A stretch of DNA of 64,000 nt from Orientallactaga sibirica (GCA_036365145.1 JAEOAD010000031.1:6544001-6608000), one strand, 5' to 3'. Positions 11,561 through 23,239 are shown, counted from the stretch's first letter. Made by a program: numbers and translations. The notes: generated by a model from the sequence alone, not told the origin.

Positions 11561-12309
11561 TTGCTCCTTCTGCAACAACTTTGACTCATTTATCTCTAGG
11601 ACTCTCCACATTGTGTCAGTTCTCCCCCACCCCTACCTCTCTATGTCATTTGTGTCTCTGAGCCTGTCTCAGGGCTCCAGGCCAACAGAGACTCGATACT
11701 TGCCTAATCATCTCTCCTCCCAAAACCTACTGCAGTCACCTTTTCTTTGGCCTCCACTTCCTAGTTGAATATAGTTTGGGGCAAACAATTTAATCCCTGT
11801 GCCTTTCTCCATCTATCATGAGGGATGATGGTGTCAGTCTTAAAAGGATTAGGGACAAGGTATATAAAGTGTGGGTTTCCTGTTGGGGTTCACCAAAGCA
11901 TTTCTGAAGTTCATCATTTGACATTACCTGGAGGGCAACTCAGGTTCTCATAGTATCGTGAAAGGAAGTGATTTGTAAGCATGAAGTTTCCAAGTTTCTT
12001 CTCTGCCGTTTTCTGTCACCTGAAGCTTCTATGAAAACTCTTTGTTGCTTAGTTTCACAGGCTCTGTATAACACCCTTCATTTGACTGGCGCACAGCATG
12101 AAGCAATATAGACACTTCAGTCTCCTTCAAAAGATCATGTAGATGTAGATCTCCGACTGTCTTAATCCTAGCAAGGTCAAGCATTGCATTCAACCTCCTG
12201 CTCATTCTCAGTCCTTCAGTCTTGCTTTCAGGAGTTTTACTTTAGTTTCGGGAGTTTATACTGCTACAGTATAACCCTCAAATAAATGCAACCTTGTTTC
12301 TTATGAACT
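11561..12309. other. Unique stretch, no gene seen
   Basis: No repeat was recognised with confidence. AATAAA-like text occurs near 12280 but there is no credible upstream exon. Confidence 0.45.
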
Positions 12310-12730
12310 CTGGCATCCTATTTTTTTTTTAATGTTTTATTTATTTGCTAGAAGAGAGAATGCCAGAGCCTTTTGCAGCTGCAAACACTGCAAATGCATG
12401 CACCACTTAGGGCATCTGGCTTTACATGGGTACTGGTGATTTGAACCTGGGCCAAACTGGGCCAGCAGGCTTTTACAAACAAGCACTTGAACCATCTCCC
12501 CAGCCCCTGATATCCTCTTTTTTAAAATTTAATTTAAATTTTTATTTATTTATTTGACAGAGAAAGAGAGAGAGAGAGAATGGGCATGCCAAGGCCTCTA
12601 GCCACTGGAAACAAACTGCAGACACATGTGCCACCTTGTGCATCTGGCTTACGTGGGTCCTGGGGAATCAAACCTGGGTCATTTGGCTTTGCAGGCAAGT
12701 GCCTTAACCACTAAGCCATCTCTCCAGCCC
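12310..12730 (-). mobile_element. Two antisense B2-like SINEs
   Basis: Back-to-back antisense copies at about 12310-12507 and 12515-12730. Both end in TCTCCAGCCC, and the first lacks part of its B-box side. Confidence 0.85.
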
Positions 12731-12891
12731 TATATTTTCTTTTGATATGGAAATAATTGCCTCTAATTCACAGAATCTTGAGGGCTGCACAAAGTAGCAT
12801 ATGGAAAGGCTCTGTCTGTCCTGTGGTAAGACTTTCATCCTATTCTCTAGATGGTTAGGAAGATACAATTTTCTGTGGGGCAAGATAAGCA

Positions 12892-13550
12892 AGCAAGCAC
12901 TGTGGCACATACTTGTAATCCCAGCACTTAGGAGGTAGAAGCAGGAAGATTAGGAATTCACTGTCATTCTTGCGGCCCCCCACCTCACTCACTCTGTAGT
13001 TCCAGGCTGGCCTTGAATTCATAGTCAGCCTTCTACCTCTGCTGAGATTAAAGGTGTGTATCATCATGCCCAATTTCAAGGTCATTCTTTTTTTTTTTTT
13101 TGAAAAAATATATATATATTTTGATTTTTTGAAGTAGGGTCTCACTCTGGTCGAGGTTGACCTGGAATTTACCATGTAGTCTCAGGGTAGCCTCAAACTC
13201 ACGGAGATCCTCCTACCTCTGCCTCCCGAGTGCTGGGATTAAAGGCGTGCACCACCACGCCCAGCTTTTTAAAAAAATATTTTATTTAAACAAAAATTTT
13301 TTAAATTTATTTTGGGGGGGCAGATGAGAGAGAGGGAGAGAATTGGTGTGCCAGGGCCTCTAGCCTCTGCAAACAAACTCCAGACACATGTGCCACTTTG
13401 TGCATCTGACTTACGTGGTACTAGGGAATTGAACCTGGGTCCTTAAGGCTTCACAGGCAAATGCAATCCATCTCTCCAGCCCTCAAGGTTATTCTTGGCT
13501 AAAGGCCAGCCTGGGCTATATTAGTCCCTGTCTCAAAAAAAAAAAAAAAA
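12892..13550. mobile_element. Nested B1/B2-like cluster
   Basis: A sense B1 start (12892-12950) and its A-rich end (about 13485-13550) bracket a diverged antisense B1 (about 12985-13075), a second antisense B1 (about 13089-13265, with an internal TA run) and an antisense B2-like SINE (about 13268-13483). Confidence 0.65.
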
Positions 13551-13782
13551 AGTCTTTTAGTTTCTTTTGCTATATAGCTTGACCATTTAAAGCAATCATG
13601 CTTCTGTTCATGATTGTATGGATCAGAAACTTGGAAAAGCACCATGGCAGTGTTTGCCCAAAATCTGCATGAAGTTGCAGTTAAGACATTGGGACCATCT
13701 CCCGGTAGTTGGCTATCTTACAGTGAGGGTGAAATGACCCTACTGCAAACATCTCAAAGGGACCAGGAAAAAGCTGCATCGA

Positions 13783-14036
13783 TTTATATATATATATATA
13801 TATAATTTATTATTTTTTTAGAGAGTGTGAGAGTGAGACAGAGAGAGAGATTTGGTGAGCTAGGGCCTCAACCACTGCAATTGAACTCCAGATGCTTGCA
13901 CCACCTAGTGGGCATGTGCAACCTTGCGTTTGCGGTCACCTTTACGCATATGGCTTACGTGGGATCTGGAGAGTCAAACATGGGCCCTTAGGCTTCACAG
14001 GCAAGTGCCTTAACCGCTAAGCTATCTCTCCAGCCC
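13783..14036 (-). mobile_element. B2-like SINE, long type, with (TA)n
   Basis: Antisense long-type copy with a (TA)n run at about 13783-13804 at its tail side. The minus strand at 13898-13911 reads CCACTAGGTGGTGC, one base off the CTCF core consensus. Confidence 0.85.
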
Positions 14037-14044
14037 TACATCAA

Positions 14045-14197
14045 CTTTGTTTGTTTGTTTTGAGATAGGGTCTCACTCTAACTCAGGCTGACCTGGAATT
14101 CACTATGTAGTTTCAGGGTGGCCTTGAACTCATGGCAATCCTCCTACCTCTGCCTCCTGAGTGCTGGGATTAAAGGTGTGCGCCACCATGCTAGGCT
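14045..14197 (-). mobile_element. B1 SINE
   Basis: Antisense copy with the full set of B1 blocks. The words CTACATCAACTTT appear on both sides of the 13.8-14.2 kb SINE pair, suggesting a shared insertion site. Confidence 0.88.
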
Positions 14198-14283
14198 CCC
14201 TACATCAACTTTTGAAGTAAAAGTCATGTGCCATAATTTCCTCCATACTTTATTTGTAGGAGATAGCCCAGATTCAAGAAGTG

Positions 14284-14690
14284 GGGAGGGACCTATAAGC
14301 TCAGCTACTTAAGAAGGATGGACAATTCAAAGTTTGCCTGGGCTATAGAATGAGTTTAGGGCAATTTAGTGACTTCCTGACTCAAAACAAAAAGTAAAAA
14401 AAGGAGCCGGGCGTGGTGGCGCATGCCTTTAATCCCAGCACTCGGGAGGCAGAGGTAGGAGGATTGCCATGAGTTCGAGGCTACCCTGAGCCTACATAGT
14501 AAGTTTCAGGTCAGCCTAGGCCAGAGTGAGACCCTACCTCGAAAAACCAAAAAAAAAAAAAAAAAAAAAAAAAATCAAAGTAAAAAAAGGGTTAGGGGCG
14601 ATGGCTCAGTGGTAGAGTGCTTTGCCTAGCATGTGTGAGGCACTGTGTTCAATCCCTACTATAGGAGGAGGAGGAAGAACATGAGGAGGA
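14284..14690 (+). mobile_element. Old B1, B1 and ID-like elements in series
   Basis: A diverged B1 fragment (14284-14395) precedes a well-preserved B1 (14404-14574) with a long poly-A. An ID-like tRNA-derived element (14589-14690) follows, with GGCTCAGTGGTAGAG and TTCAATCCCT boxes and a (GGA)n tail. Confidence 0.7.
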
Positions 14691-15071
14691 CGATAGAGAC
14701 CTCACCTTTCCTTGGAAGGAATAGCAATGTTATACTGTGGACTAGCCCATGGGATAGAGAAATTTTTGAGGCCATCTTGGGGAATTTCTGTCATGTCTCC
14801 CAGTTTTTTTGAAACCTGGAGCTTTTAGCTGTCAGGATTCTTGATCACAAGCTGGGAAACTGACTCTGGTCAGATTTAGGCAAAGACAAGCTTATTGGAA
14901 GGCCTTTAGGGTTACAGAATTAATGGAGGCTGAAACGCCAAGATTGGAAACTGGGTCAGAACAGAGGAGTTCTGGACAGCAGGTTTCTCTATGAAGGGAG
15001 AAGCTGAAGAGCTGTCCAATCCAGTCCAGTCCAATACTGAGGGGTACCACTGCTCAGATAAAAAATATGAC
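14691..15071. other. Unique stretch, no gene seen
   Basis: No coding frame or known repeat was recognised. Confidence 0.5.
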
Positions 15072-15383
15072 CTAGCCCTGGAAGGATGGCAGGTGTGATT
15101 CCCCAGAACCCATGTAAGTCAGATGCACATAGTGGCACATGCATCTGGAGTTCGTTTACAGTGTCTAACAGCCCTGGTACACCCCATCTCTTTCTCTCTC
15201 TCTAATAAATAATAAAAAAAATTTTAAGCCATGATGGAGCACGCTTTTAGTCCCAGCACTTGGGAGGCAGAGGTAGGAGGATTGCTGAGAGTTTGAGGCC
15301 ACTGTGAGACTACATAGTGAATTCCAGGTCAGCCTGGGCTAGAGTGAGACCCTACCTCGAAAAATAAAACATTAAAAAAAAAT
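15072..15383 (+). mobile_element. Truncated B2-like SINE followed by B1
   Basis: The B2-like copy lacks most of its tRNA-like head (15072-15226). A sense B1 (15227-15383) begins at the end of its A-rich tail. Confidence 0.8.
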
Positions 15384-16007
15384 TTAAATATGACTTAACA
15401 CTCAACTTTCTTGCAGCACTCACTAAAGGTGAAGCTTAGGAAGAGCTTTGATTGGTCATACAACACACTGGGTTCTTCTTGGACCATATGGACAGAGGGT
15501 GGCACCACGTGGGCATTTCATTTGGTGTTCTATTGGCCTCATACAGAAACTGGGAGATTCTCCAAAAGAGATACAGCGTGTTTAGAGGGGTAAGGAGAGG
15601 TAAATGCTGGATGTTCTCAGACCACAATGTTCACCAGACAGCCCTCTGACTCAGACACCCCACCTATGGCAGTCAGTGCCAACCAGTGTGAGAGAAAGGA
15701 TGAGCTGAGAAGCAAGCTGGGAGGGAACAGAATATTTTCCCAAAGTGCTGAAGGCACTTAGAGCCTGTTCTACATGGTTGTAGGGCAGATAATTTGGCTT
15801 GATACCAGGAAGAACTATTTTAAACTTAATTGTGTTTTCAATGTTGGACTAGGCAATATAGTCATTGAAAAAATACTATAAGGAGCCCAGTGCATTTCCC
15901 TCCCACTTCTGTTCCTTAGCTTCCTACCCACCACTTAATTCCCCACCTCTTCTTGCTCTTCGTACTAACGTTAATGCTGGGACATGTTCTCATCGTGATT
16001 TCCTTTT
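15384..16007. other. Unique stretch, no gene seen
   Basis: Short frames overlap at 15411-15649 with no domain. No SINE was recognised. Confidence 0.5.
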
Positions 16008-16052
16008 GAAGTTTTATTTATTTATTATTTTGAGGCAGGCCCAACAGACGAT

Positions 16053-16117
<65 letters not shown>

Positions 16118-16315
16118 AAGAGAATGAATTGGTGTGCCAGGGCCTCCAGCCACTGCAATTGAACTCCAGACATGTGCTCCTCCTTGTGCACATGTGCAAC
16201 CTTGCATGGTTGCATCACCTTGTGTGTCTGGCTTATGTGGGACCTGGAGAATTGTACATGAGTCCTTAGGCTTTGCAGGCAAGTGCCTTAACCACTAAGC
16301 CATCTCTCCAGCCTG
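16008..16315 (-). mobile_element. B2-like SINE, long type, with (TG)n
   Basis: Antisense copy whose tail has expanded into an uninterrupted (TG)n at about 16057-16103. The CTCF-like core is degraded (GCACAAGGAGGAGC on the minus strand). Confidence 0.85.
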
Positions 16316-16317
16316 AG

Positions 16318-16530
16318 GTTTTATTTTTAATTGTAACAAGTGGGGGTGCGAGTGCAGGCATGAGTGTGCCACAGCATGCATGTGGAAATCAATGGACAAC
16401 CTCAGGTGTTGGTTTTCACTTTCCACCTTGTTTGAGGCATGGTCTCTCCTTGTTCACTGCTGTGTTTGCCAGGCTAGTTGGCACTCAAACTTCTGGGGAA
16501 TTCTGTTTTTAGCTCCCGTCTTGTTGTAGG
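16318..16530. repeat. Old rodent repeat
   Basis: The block GCATGCATGTGGAAATCAAT and the later GTTTGCCAGGCTAGTTGGC match the repeat at 34715-35140. Family not identified. Confidence 0.5.
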
Positions 16531-16539
16531 TGTGCTGTG

Positions 16540-16950
16540 GTTTACAGATGCTCACACAACTTCATTTGCCTTTTTCTACATCATTACCACCATCCATCTC
16601 TAGAACTTTTTCATCTTGCAAAACCAAGACTCTGTCCATCTCAAGTAATAACTCCCTTTCATCTACTCTCCCAGCCTCTAGCAAACACCATTTATGCCTT
16701 CTGGCTCCATGAATTTGATGAGTCCAGGCACCTCATAGAATGGATTCATACATACTGTATTGCCCTTTTGTGATTGCTTACTTAACTGAACGTAATATCT
16801 TCAAGGTTCATCCATGTTGTAGCGTATGTCAAATTTCATTCAGTTTTCAGGAGTAATATTCTGTTATATGTGTATATCACATTTTGTTCACGCATTCTTT
16901 CTGTTTGTACAAATGTTGGTGAATCCTTTTGCTCTTGTGAATATGCAATG
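16540..16950 (-). mobile_element. Old L1 relic
   Basis: Blocks such as CATCTCTAGAACTTTTTCAT and GGTTCATCCATGTTGTAGC match the familiar antisense of mammalian L1 3' regions, so the element points along the minus strand. It is heavily diverged and has no open frame. Confidence 0.65.
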
Positions 16951-17040
16951 CACTGACACTTGAGAAATTTCACATTTATAAATCCCATCATCTAACACAC
17001 TGTTATTTTATCTTCTCTAATTGTTCCATTGGCATTTTTT

Positions 17041-17260
17041 GTTTATTTTTTAGTTATTTATTTGAGAGTGACAGACAGACAGAAAGAGGCAGATAGATAG
17101 AGAATAGGCATGCCAAGGCCTCCAGCCACTGAAAATGAACTCCAGATGCATTTGCCACCTTGTGCATCTGGCTTACATGGGTCCTGGGGAATCGAGCCTC
17201 AAACTGGGGTCCTTAGGCTTCACAGGCAAGTGCTTAACTGCTAAGGCATCTCTCCAGGCC
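17041..17260 (-). mobile_element. B2-like SINE, first of a serial pair
   Basis: Flanked on the left by CCATTGGCATTTTTT (17026-17040) and on the right by CCATTAGCATTTTT (17264-17277), a slightly diverged target duplication. Confidence 0.85.
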
Positions 17261-17277
17261 CCTCCATTAGCATTTTT

Positions 17278-17463
17278 AAATATTTCATTTTAATTTATTC
17301 GAGAGAGAGAGAGAATGGTAGTGTCAGTGCCTCTAGCCAATGCAAATAAACTCCAGATGCATGTGTCATCTTGTGTATCTGGCTTACATGGGTCCTGGGG
17401 ATTTGAACCTGGGTCCTTTGGCTTTGCAGGCAAGCACCTTAACCACTAAGCCATCTCTCTAGG
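17278..17463 (-). mobile_element. B2-like SINE, second of a serial pair
   Basis: Perfect 17-base flanks CCTCCATTAGCATTTTT at 17261-17277 and 17464-17480. The target word is the one already used by the SINE on its left. Confidence 0.9.
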
Positions 17464-17539
17464 CCTCCATTAGCATTTTTGTAGCCTTCCACTTTGACCC
17501 TAGGTCCATGAAGGATCAATCAATTATTTTATGTACTTA

Positions 17540-17860
17540 TCTGTCTCCTTAACCTTGAAGGATGATTCCCTTCTCTCTTTGGTCCATGATTCCTGCAGCT
17601 TTTTATTTTTGTTTGTTTGTTTTTGTTTTTTAACGATCCAGGCCACTTGCTTTGTAGGGCATCCCTCAGTCAGTATTTGCAGCTTGGACTTGATGGACTC
17701 AGAGCACACGCTTTGGCGAGAGAAGCACAGAGAGGCTGCTGCGCCTTTCTCTGCACAGCCATCAAGGAGCATGTGATCAGCTTCCCACTGCTGGTGTTCT
17801 TAACTTTGATCCCACACCTGGCCACTGAGAAGAGAACATCATGGAGGCCCGTACTCTCCT
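17540..17860. mobile_element. Ancient L1-like relic
   Basis: The text around 17700-17830 (CACAGAGAGGCTGCTGCG, AGCATGTGATCAGCTTCCCA, TTAACTTTGATCCC) resembles the 3' part of old mammalian L1M elements. It is diverged, and orientation was not decided. Confidence 0.45.
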
Positions 17861-19071
17861 CTCCACTGGCCGCCTACACTGGAACAAAGAATGTGGGTAG
17901 AGGACACTGTGGCTTCAAAAGGCTACGAGGACAAGGCCAGAGCTGCTCCCAGCCCCTGCTCCTGTCTCTGCCCTGTGGTTTGGAGGCCACAGGGATGGAT
18001 TTTCTGAGCCCATACACCTTTGCAGACTTTTCAGAGCACCAGAAGTGCCACTGTCTGTCATCATAGAAGTCACCTCCAATTGTATCCAAAACACAGCTCA
18101 ATTTGCAAACCAAGACACATCTCAACTTGCAAAGGCTTTCCCATTCATTTCTAGTTGTACATAATAAGAGCTATTACTTCCTTAAATATGTATCGCCAAC
18201 CTCTGAGTTAGAAAAAACCTCATGTGCACCAGAATTATCTCTGCAACTACTGCCACACTTACATGGATGGGGGGAAAGGGTCTGCTTCTTGCCTGAGGTC
18301 ACTCATTGTGTGGCAGAGCTGCGACTCCTACCTTGGCCTCTTTGAGACTCTGAGTTAGGGTGCTAAGTGCCCTGCTTCACAGACTTCTTGGAGCTGTGCA
18401 TGACATACATGACAGTGGCCCTTAGCAGGTGGAATAAATGCGAGGAGGCTATGGTACAGTCTGGCCAGTTCTGGTACTGTTGAACAGCTCAATAACGTGA
18501 GGTCCAGGCTAAGTGCTCTTGCACAACCTGAGGCTTCTTGTGGGAAAAATGCGAGAATGATGTGGTGACCTGCCAAAGGGGAAGAGCCACTGAGGTGACT
18601 GGTCCTGTACTACTCACCCAGTATGGCCATACCTTGAAGAAAGACAGTCAGACTGCCTTTGTGCCCTAACTACAGCCTCCCTCCTGTCTGTATAGTGCTC
18701 TACCCTGCACTTCCCTGGTGGGAAGACTCTTCCTGGTCTCACTAGGCCTCCCCGCTCATCAAGGAATCCACATCTTAGGCAGAAGTTGCTGGTTTCTCTG
18801 GTCAAGCACTACCAGCCTGATCGACTTGAACAGTAAATTTCTTAAATCGTAGTCACAAAGGACTAGCTCAGAGTGCCATCCTGCAGACGATGGCTAGAGA
18901 TGGGGTTAGGGAGGGAGGCCTGGAATCATCTCTCAGGAGGTGCATCAGATGAGAAAAGGCGGAGGGCAGAAAACAACAAAGGTCTACCTCCTAACCACTG
19001 CAAATCTCACAGCAAAGTTCATCTCTTCCATGAAAGCCACCCTAAAATTATCAAGCAATAGGAAAAATGCT
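17861..19071. other. SINE-free unique stretch
   Basis: A 1.2-kb interval with no recognised SINE, unusual for this upstream region. Frames of up to about 83 codons lie wholly inside it but show no domain or splice context. A 149-codon frame at 17617-18066 starts inside the L1 relic. Confidence 0.5.
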
Positions 19072-19256
19072 TTTTTAAAAAAATTAATCTGAATACATAT
19101 ATGTATACACCAGGGCCTCTTACCACTTCAAATGAACTCTAAATGCATGTGTCCCTTTTTGCATCTGGCTTTTATATGGGAACCGGGGAATTGAACCTGG
19201 GCCAGCAGGCTTTGCAAACAAGTGCCTTTAACCACTTAGCCATCTCACCTGCCCAG
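19072..19256 (-). mobile_element. B2-like SINE
   Basis: Diverged antisense copy whose TAAA-rich tail region has partly decayed to ATACATATATG. Confidence 0.8.
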
Positions 19257-19434
19257 GAACATGCTTATTTTGCTTTAACTTCTGGAAAATCTGCACTTCC
19301 TTTTTGAGGGGGAGGATCTTTGTACAGGTGTTTGGGTCTAGTACTGATCTGTGTATGCAGCGAGTGCTCTGCTCATACTCTGATTAGTTAAACAAACTGA
19401 AATCCCTCATTCATTTATTCAGAAAGATGACTCA

Positions 19435-19657
19435 GGACTCCAGGTGGGATGGTACCAACCTGTAATCCCAACTCTCAGGAAGTAGACGCAGATGGATCAG
19501 GAGTTCAAAGTCATCTTTGGCTGCATGTGGAGTTCAAGGCCAGGCTAGAGTACATGAGACAAGTGTGCCTACAGAGAGAAGGGAGGAAGGAGACAGGAGA
19601 ATTTCCTAGACACTTGTAAATGGAACCATGAACAATAAGAGACCCTGTCTCAAATGA
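19435..19657 (+). mobile_element. Old B1/B4-like SINE
   Basis: Diverged sense copy with CCTGTAATCCCAACTCTCAGG. It ends in GAGACCCTGTCTCAAA after about 60 bases of extra sequence in its 3' half. Confidence 0.55.
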
Positions 19658-19693
19658 AGTGCAAGATGAGGATCAACCCAAAACTTATCCTCT

Positions 19694-19900
19694 TGGGATG
19701 GGAGAGATGGCTCAGTGGTTAAGGCATTTGCATACAAAGCCTAACAACCCAGGTTTGAGTCCCATTGCCCACATAAAGCCAGATGCACAAACTAGTGCAT
19801 GCATCTGGAGTTCATTTCCAGCAGCTGGAGGCCCTGGTGCACCCATTCACTCTCTCTCTCTCTCTCTCTCTTTCTCTCTGGGTGCAAATAAATAAATGAA
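19694..19900 (+). mobile_element. B2-like SINE, short type
   Basis: Sense copy with an intact B-box region and a (TC)n tail. Fragments repeating its tail continue to about 19985. Confidence 0.85.
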
Positions 19901-21560
19901 ATACTTTTTCTAGAGAGATCTCTCTCTCTCTCTCTCTCTCAGTTCTCTGTTTAGCCAGATGCAAATAAATAAATGAAATATTTTTTAAAGTTGTCCTCAG
20001 GGCTGGACTTTAAAGGGGCTGGAGAGAGAGGTGTTTGCCTGCAAAGCCAAAGTGTCAGGTTGACCCCAGGACTAAGCCCAAGAACATCTGGTTCTCTACT
20101 TGCCGATCTCTCTCGTCTTCTGCAGTTCCAATCTCACCCAGGTCCCACGTTTAGTCAGATGCACTCAAGGCTGATTACAAGTTCCAGGCCAGCCTAGGCT
20201 AGATTGAGATGCTGCTTTTAAAACATATTTTATTTATTTATTTGAGAAACAAGAGGGAGAGAATGCATCTAAATGAACTCCGTTCATCAGCAGTCCTGAG
20301 AGTCGAACCAGATTGCTGGTAACCGCTAAGCCATCTCTCCAGCCCCCTGCTGCTTTTAATCCTCTTTTTTTTTTTATTTGAGAGAGAGAGAGGGAGGGAA
20401 GGAGGGAGGGGAGGAAAAGTCTGAGCCACCTTCTGCATCTGGCTTTCTCTCTCTCTGCTTCACAAAGTCTCTCTACAGCCCCAAAAGAAGTTGTGAAAAA
20501 AAAAAAAAAAAAAAAAAAAATAATTTTGTCCTCAACAAAATATTTGGGTAAAAAGGCTGGCTCACTTTAAAGGGGACTGGATCCTCCTCGGTGCAGGATG
20601 GCATGCCACCACACTGGCTTAGAAGTTTTTTCTTTCGTAGGGTTTCAAAGCCCAGCAGGCTGACCTGGAATTCACTATGTAAATCCTCCTACCTCTGCCT
20701 CCCTAGTATGGATTAGGGCACGCCCGGCTCAGAACTAGGGTATCATTTATCCTGAGGGTTCATATTCTAGTGACAGAATCTAGACATATAAATGAAGACA
20801 TTAAAATGGGCCCCAGCACTCAGGGGTTAAAGGCAGAGGTCCAGGAGGGATCACCATGAGCTTGAGGCCACTGGATGACAGCCTAGCCTGGCCTTATGTT
20901 AAAGAGAATGTTCTGGCAAGTGACATTTTTTCCTAGGCTTCTGGGACACGGACCATTTTCCCACCCATGGCCATCAGAACTACTGGCCACCATAAAGCTG
21001 GAGGGCAGCCAAGGAAGAGGAAACCAAAAAAAAATAGCTTCAAAATTATGGGAATGGGGAGGGCTGGAGAGATGGAGCCCATATTGAGACACCAGCAAAA
21101 GACCAGGTCCTTTCTCCCGCTCTCCCTCCCTCCTTCCCCTTTTCCTTCTCTACTCCCTCTTCATGGCCTTCCTCAGCCTCCCTATTTACATTATACACTA
21201 GCCCTTTCTTTTATTCTTTCTCTTTTTCCCTCCATGGCTCTACTGGATACACTACCCTCAATGTCTGAAGCCACAGATGGTGTCAAACCGTGGATATGTT
21301 ACCCTTTTTCATATATTACATACTTGTGATGATGTTTAATTTATAATTTAGGCACAGTACAGAATGAACAATAACAATGAATAATAAAGTAGAATTATAA
21401 CAGTGTATTCTAATAAAAGTTTTATTTAAAATTATGGATTAGCTGGTAGTGCACGCCTTTAAGCCCAGCACTCAGTCTCTGAGTTGAGGGAGTTACTTGA
21501 ATTCCAGGTCAGCCTGAGATAAGAGAAACTGAAAAAAAAAAAAAAAAAAAAAAAAAACCT
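19901..21560. repeat. Zone of internally deleted SINE fragments
   Basis: B1 and B2-like pieces in both orientations are missing several internal blocks each, for example at 20022-20170, 20222-20345, 20626-20730, 20811-20895 and 21436-21545. Elsewhere in the window SINEs are truncated or nested but rarely chopped this way. Long homopolymer A-runs occur near 20498-20520 and 21534-21557. Confidence 0.6.
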
Positions 21561-21609
21561 CATGAACGGGGCTGGATGGCTCATTAAGGCAACTGCATGA
21601 CCCCAAGGT

Positions 21610-22075
21610 AGCCCCATCGGGGTGCTCTTCCCTCAGTCTCAAGGTGAGGGCTTGCTGACAGAGAATGCCAGACACACCTCAGTGGAACTCACACCAGCTC
21701 CAGTGGACCCAATTGTCTCTATAAGTGCTAGAAACTGCAGAGACACCCCTGGAGCTCATTTACAGTGGAGCCAAGGTTCTTCCCTCAGTCTCAAGGTGAG
21801 AGTCCTGCTGATGCTCTTCCAACAATCAGTCAGTGGACCCAATTGTATAAGTGCTAACTGATTGCACCCCTGGAGCTCCTTCAGTGGAGCCAATTGCTCA
21901 TGCTCTTCCATCACAGAGGTGAACCATACAGAAAACCATCTCAGTCCAGCTCGTTGTATCGATATTACCCCCTCCCCCCCCCCACACACAGATGTTCTTC
22001 CCTCAGACTCAGGGTGAGGCTTACTTACAGAGCTTGGACACTCCAGAGGTCACCACCTCAGCAGAGCTCACTGTT
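21610..22075. repeat. Degenerate tandem repeat
   Basis: The word CTTCCCTCAGTCTCAAGGTG recurs with changes near 21625, 21778 and 21996, and a shorter form near 21905. GTGGACCCAATTGT, CCCCTGGAGCTC and AGTGGAGCCAA fall in the same order between them. Spacing shrinks from about 150 to about 90 bases. Confidence 0.6.
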
Positions 22076-22246
22076 TCTTTTTAAAATATTTTGTTTATTT
22101 ATTAGAGAGAGAATGGGCATGCCAGGGACTCTAGCCACTGCAAACAAACTCCAGACCCACCTTGTGCATCTGGCTCCTGAGGAACTGAACCTGGGCCCTT
22201 AGGCTTTGCAAGCAACACCTTAACTACTAAGCCATCTCTCCAGCCC
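22076..22246 (-). mobile_element. B2-like SINE
   Basis: Antisense short-type copy lacking several bases around the middle (CCAGACCCACCTTGTG). Confidence 0.8.
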
Positions 22247-22458
22247 CTTGTTGGTTCTTGATCTTTTTCTCCATATATACCTTCTTCCCCTCTGAGGCCC
22301 CGAGTTCTTCCACATTATTGTGTACAGCTGGTGCTATGGGTGCTCAATCTCAGGTGGGATCTGATGACCCTCCCCATGCCATTGCTTGTGAGTTGACCAA
22401 GCTGCTTTTGATCAAGCTAACAGTTGTTTACACCTTTCAGTGCAGAGAAAATTTGCCA

Positions 22459-22497
22459 TCCACACACACACACACACACAAATAAATAAATAAATAA
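22459..22497. repeat. (CA)n then (TAAA)n
   Basis: About ten CA units run into four AAAT units. A forkhead-like word TTGTTTACAC sits just upstream at 22424-22433. Confidence 0.85.
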
Positions 22498-22511
22498 AAA
22501 TTAAAAATAGG

Positions 22512-22775
22512 GCTCAAGGGCTGGAGAAATGGCTTAGCAGTTAAGGTGCTTGCCTGCAAAGCCTTAAGCCCCATGTTCTACTCTCCAGATCCCATGTAAG
22601 CCAGACACACAAAGGTGAGGCAAGTGCAAGATTGCACATGCCCACTAGGTGGCGCAAGTGTCTGGAGTTCAGTTGCAGTGGCTGAGGCCCTGGTGTTCCA
22701 ATTCTCTATCTTGCCTCTCTCTCTCTGTCTGTCTCTCTCTCTCTCTTGCTCACTCTAAAAAAAAAAAAGTAAAAT
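22512..22775 (+). mobile_element. B2-like SINE, long type, with CTCF core
   Basis: Sense long-type copy whose middle holds GCACATGCCCACTAGGTGGC. It lies about 4.5 kb upstream of the Rhcg promoter. Its tail is CT-rich then A-rich. Confidence 0.88.
22642..22655 (+). promoter_or_regulatory. CTCF-consensus core inside SINE
   Basis: CCACTAGGTGGCGC matches every position of the CTCF core CCASYAGRKGGCRS. Binding is inferred from the motif only. The motif points toward the Rhcg promoter. Confidence 0.5.
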
Positions 22776-22778
22776 TAG

Positions 22779-23028
22779 GGCTTGAGAGATAGCTTAGTGG
22801 TTAAGGCACCTGTCAGCAAAGCCAAAGGACCTAGGTTTGATTCCTCAGTACCCACATAAAGCCAGATGCACAAGATGGCACATGTATCTGGGGTTCACTT
22901 GCAGTGTCTAGAGGCCTTGGCACACCCATTCTCTCTTTCTCTCTCTCTCTGCCTCTGTCTCTCTCAAATAAATAATTCTTTAAAAATTTAAAAATATTTT
23001 ATTTATGTATTATTCAAGATAGAGACAG

Positions 23029-23064
<36 letters not shown>

Positions 23065-23212
23065 GATACACCAGGGCCTCCAGCCACTGCAAACAAACTC
23101 CAGATGCATGCACCCTTGTGCATCTGGCTTATGTGTGTCCAGGGGAATTGAACCTGGGTCATTTGACTTTACAGGCAAGTGCCTTAACTGCTAAGCCATC
23201 TCTCCAGACCCA
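22779..23212. mobile_element. Opposed pair of B2-like SINEs
   Basis: A sense copy (22779-22984) meets an antisense copy (22993-23212) tail to tail, giving an inverted-repeat pair about 200 bases per arm that could fold if transcribed. Confidence 0.82.
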
Positions 23213-23239
23213 TAAATAAAATCTTTTAAATGAATTTAA

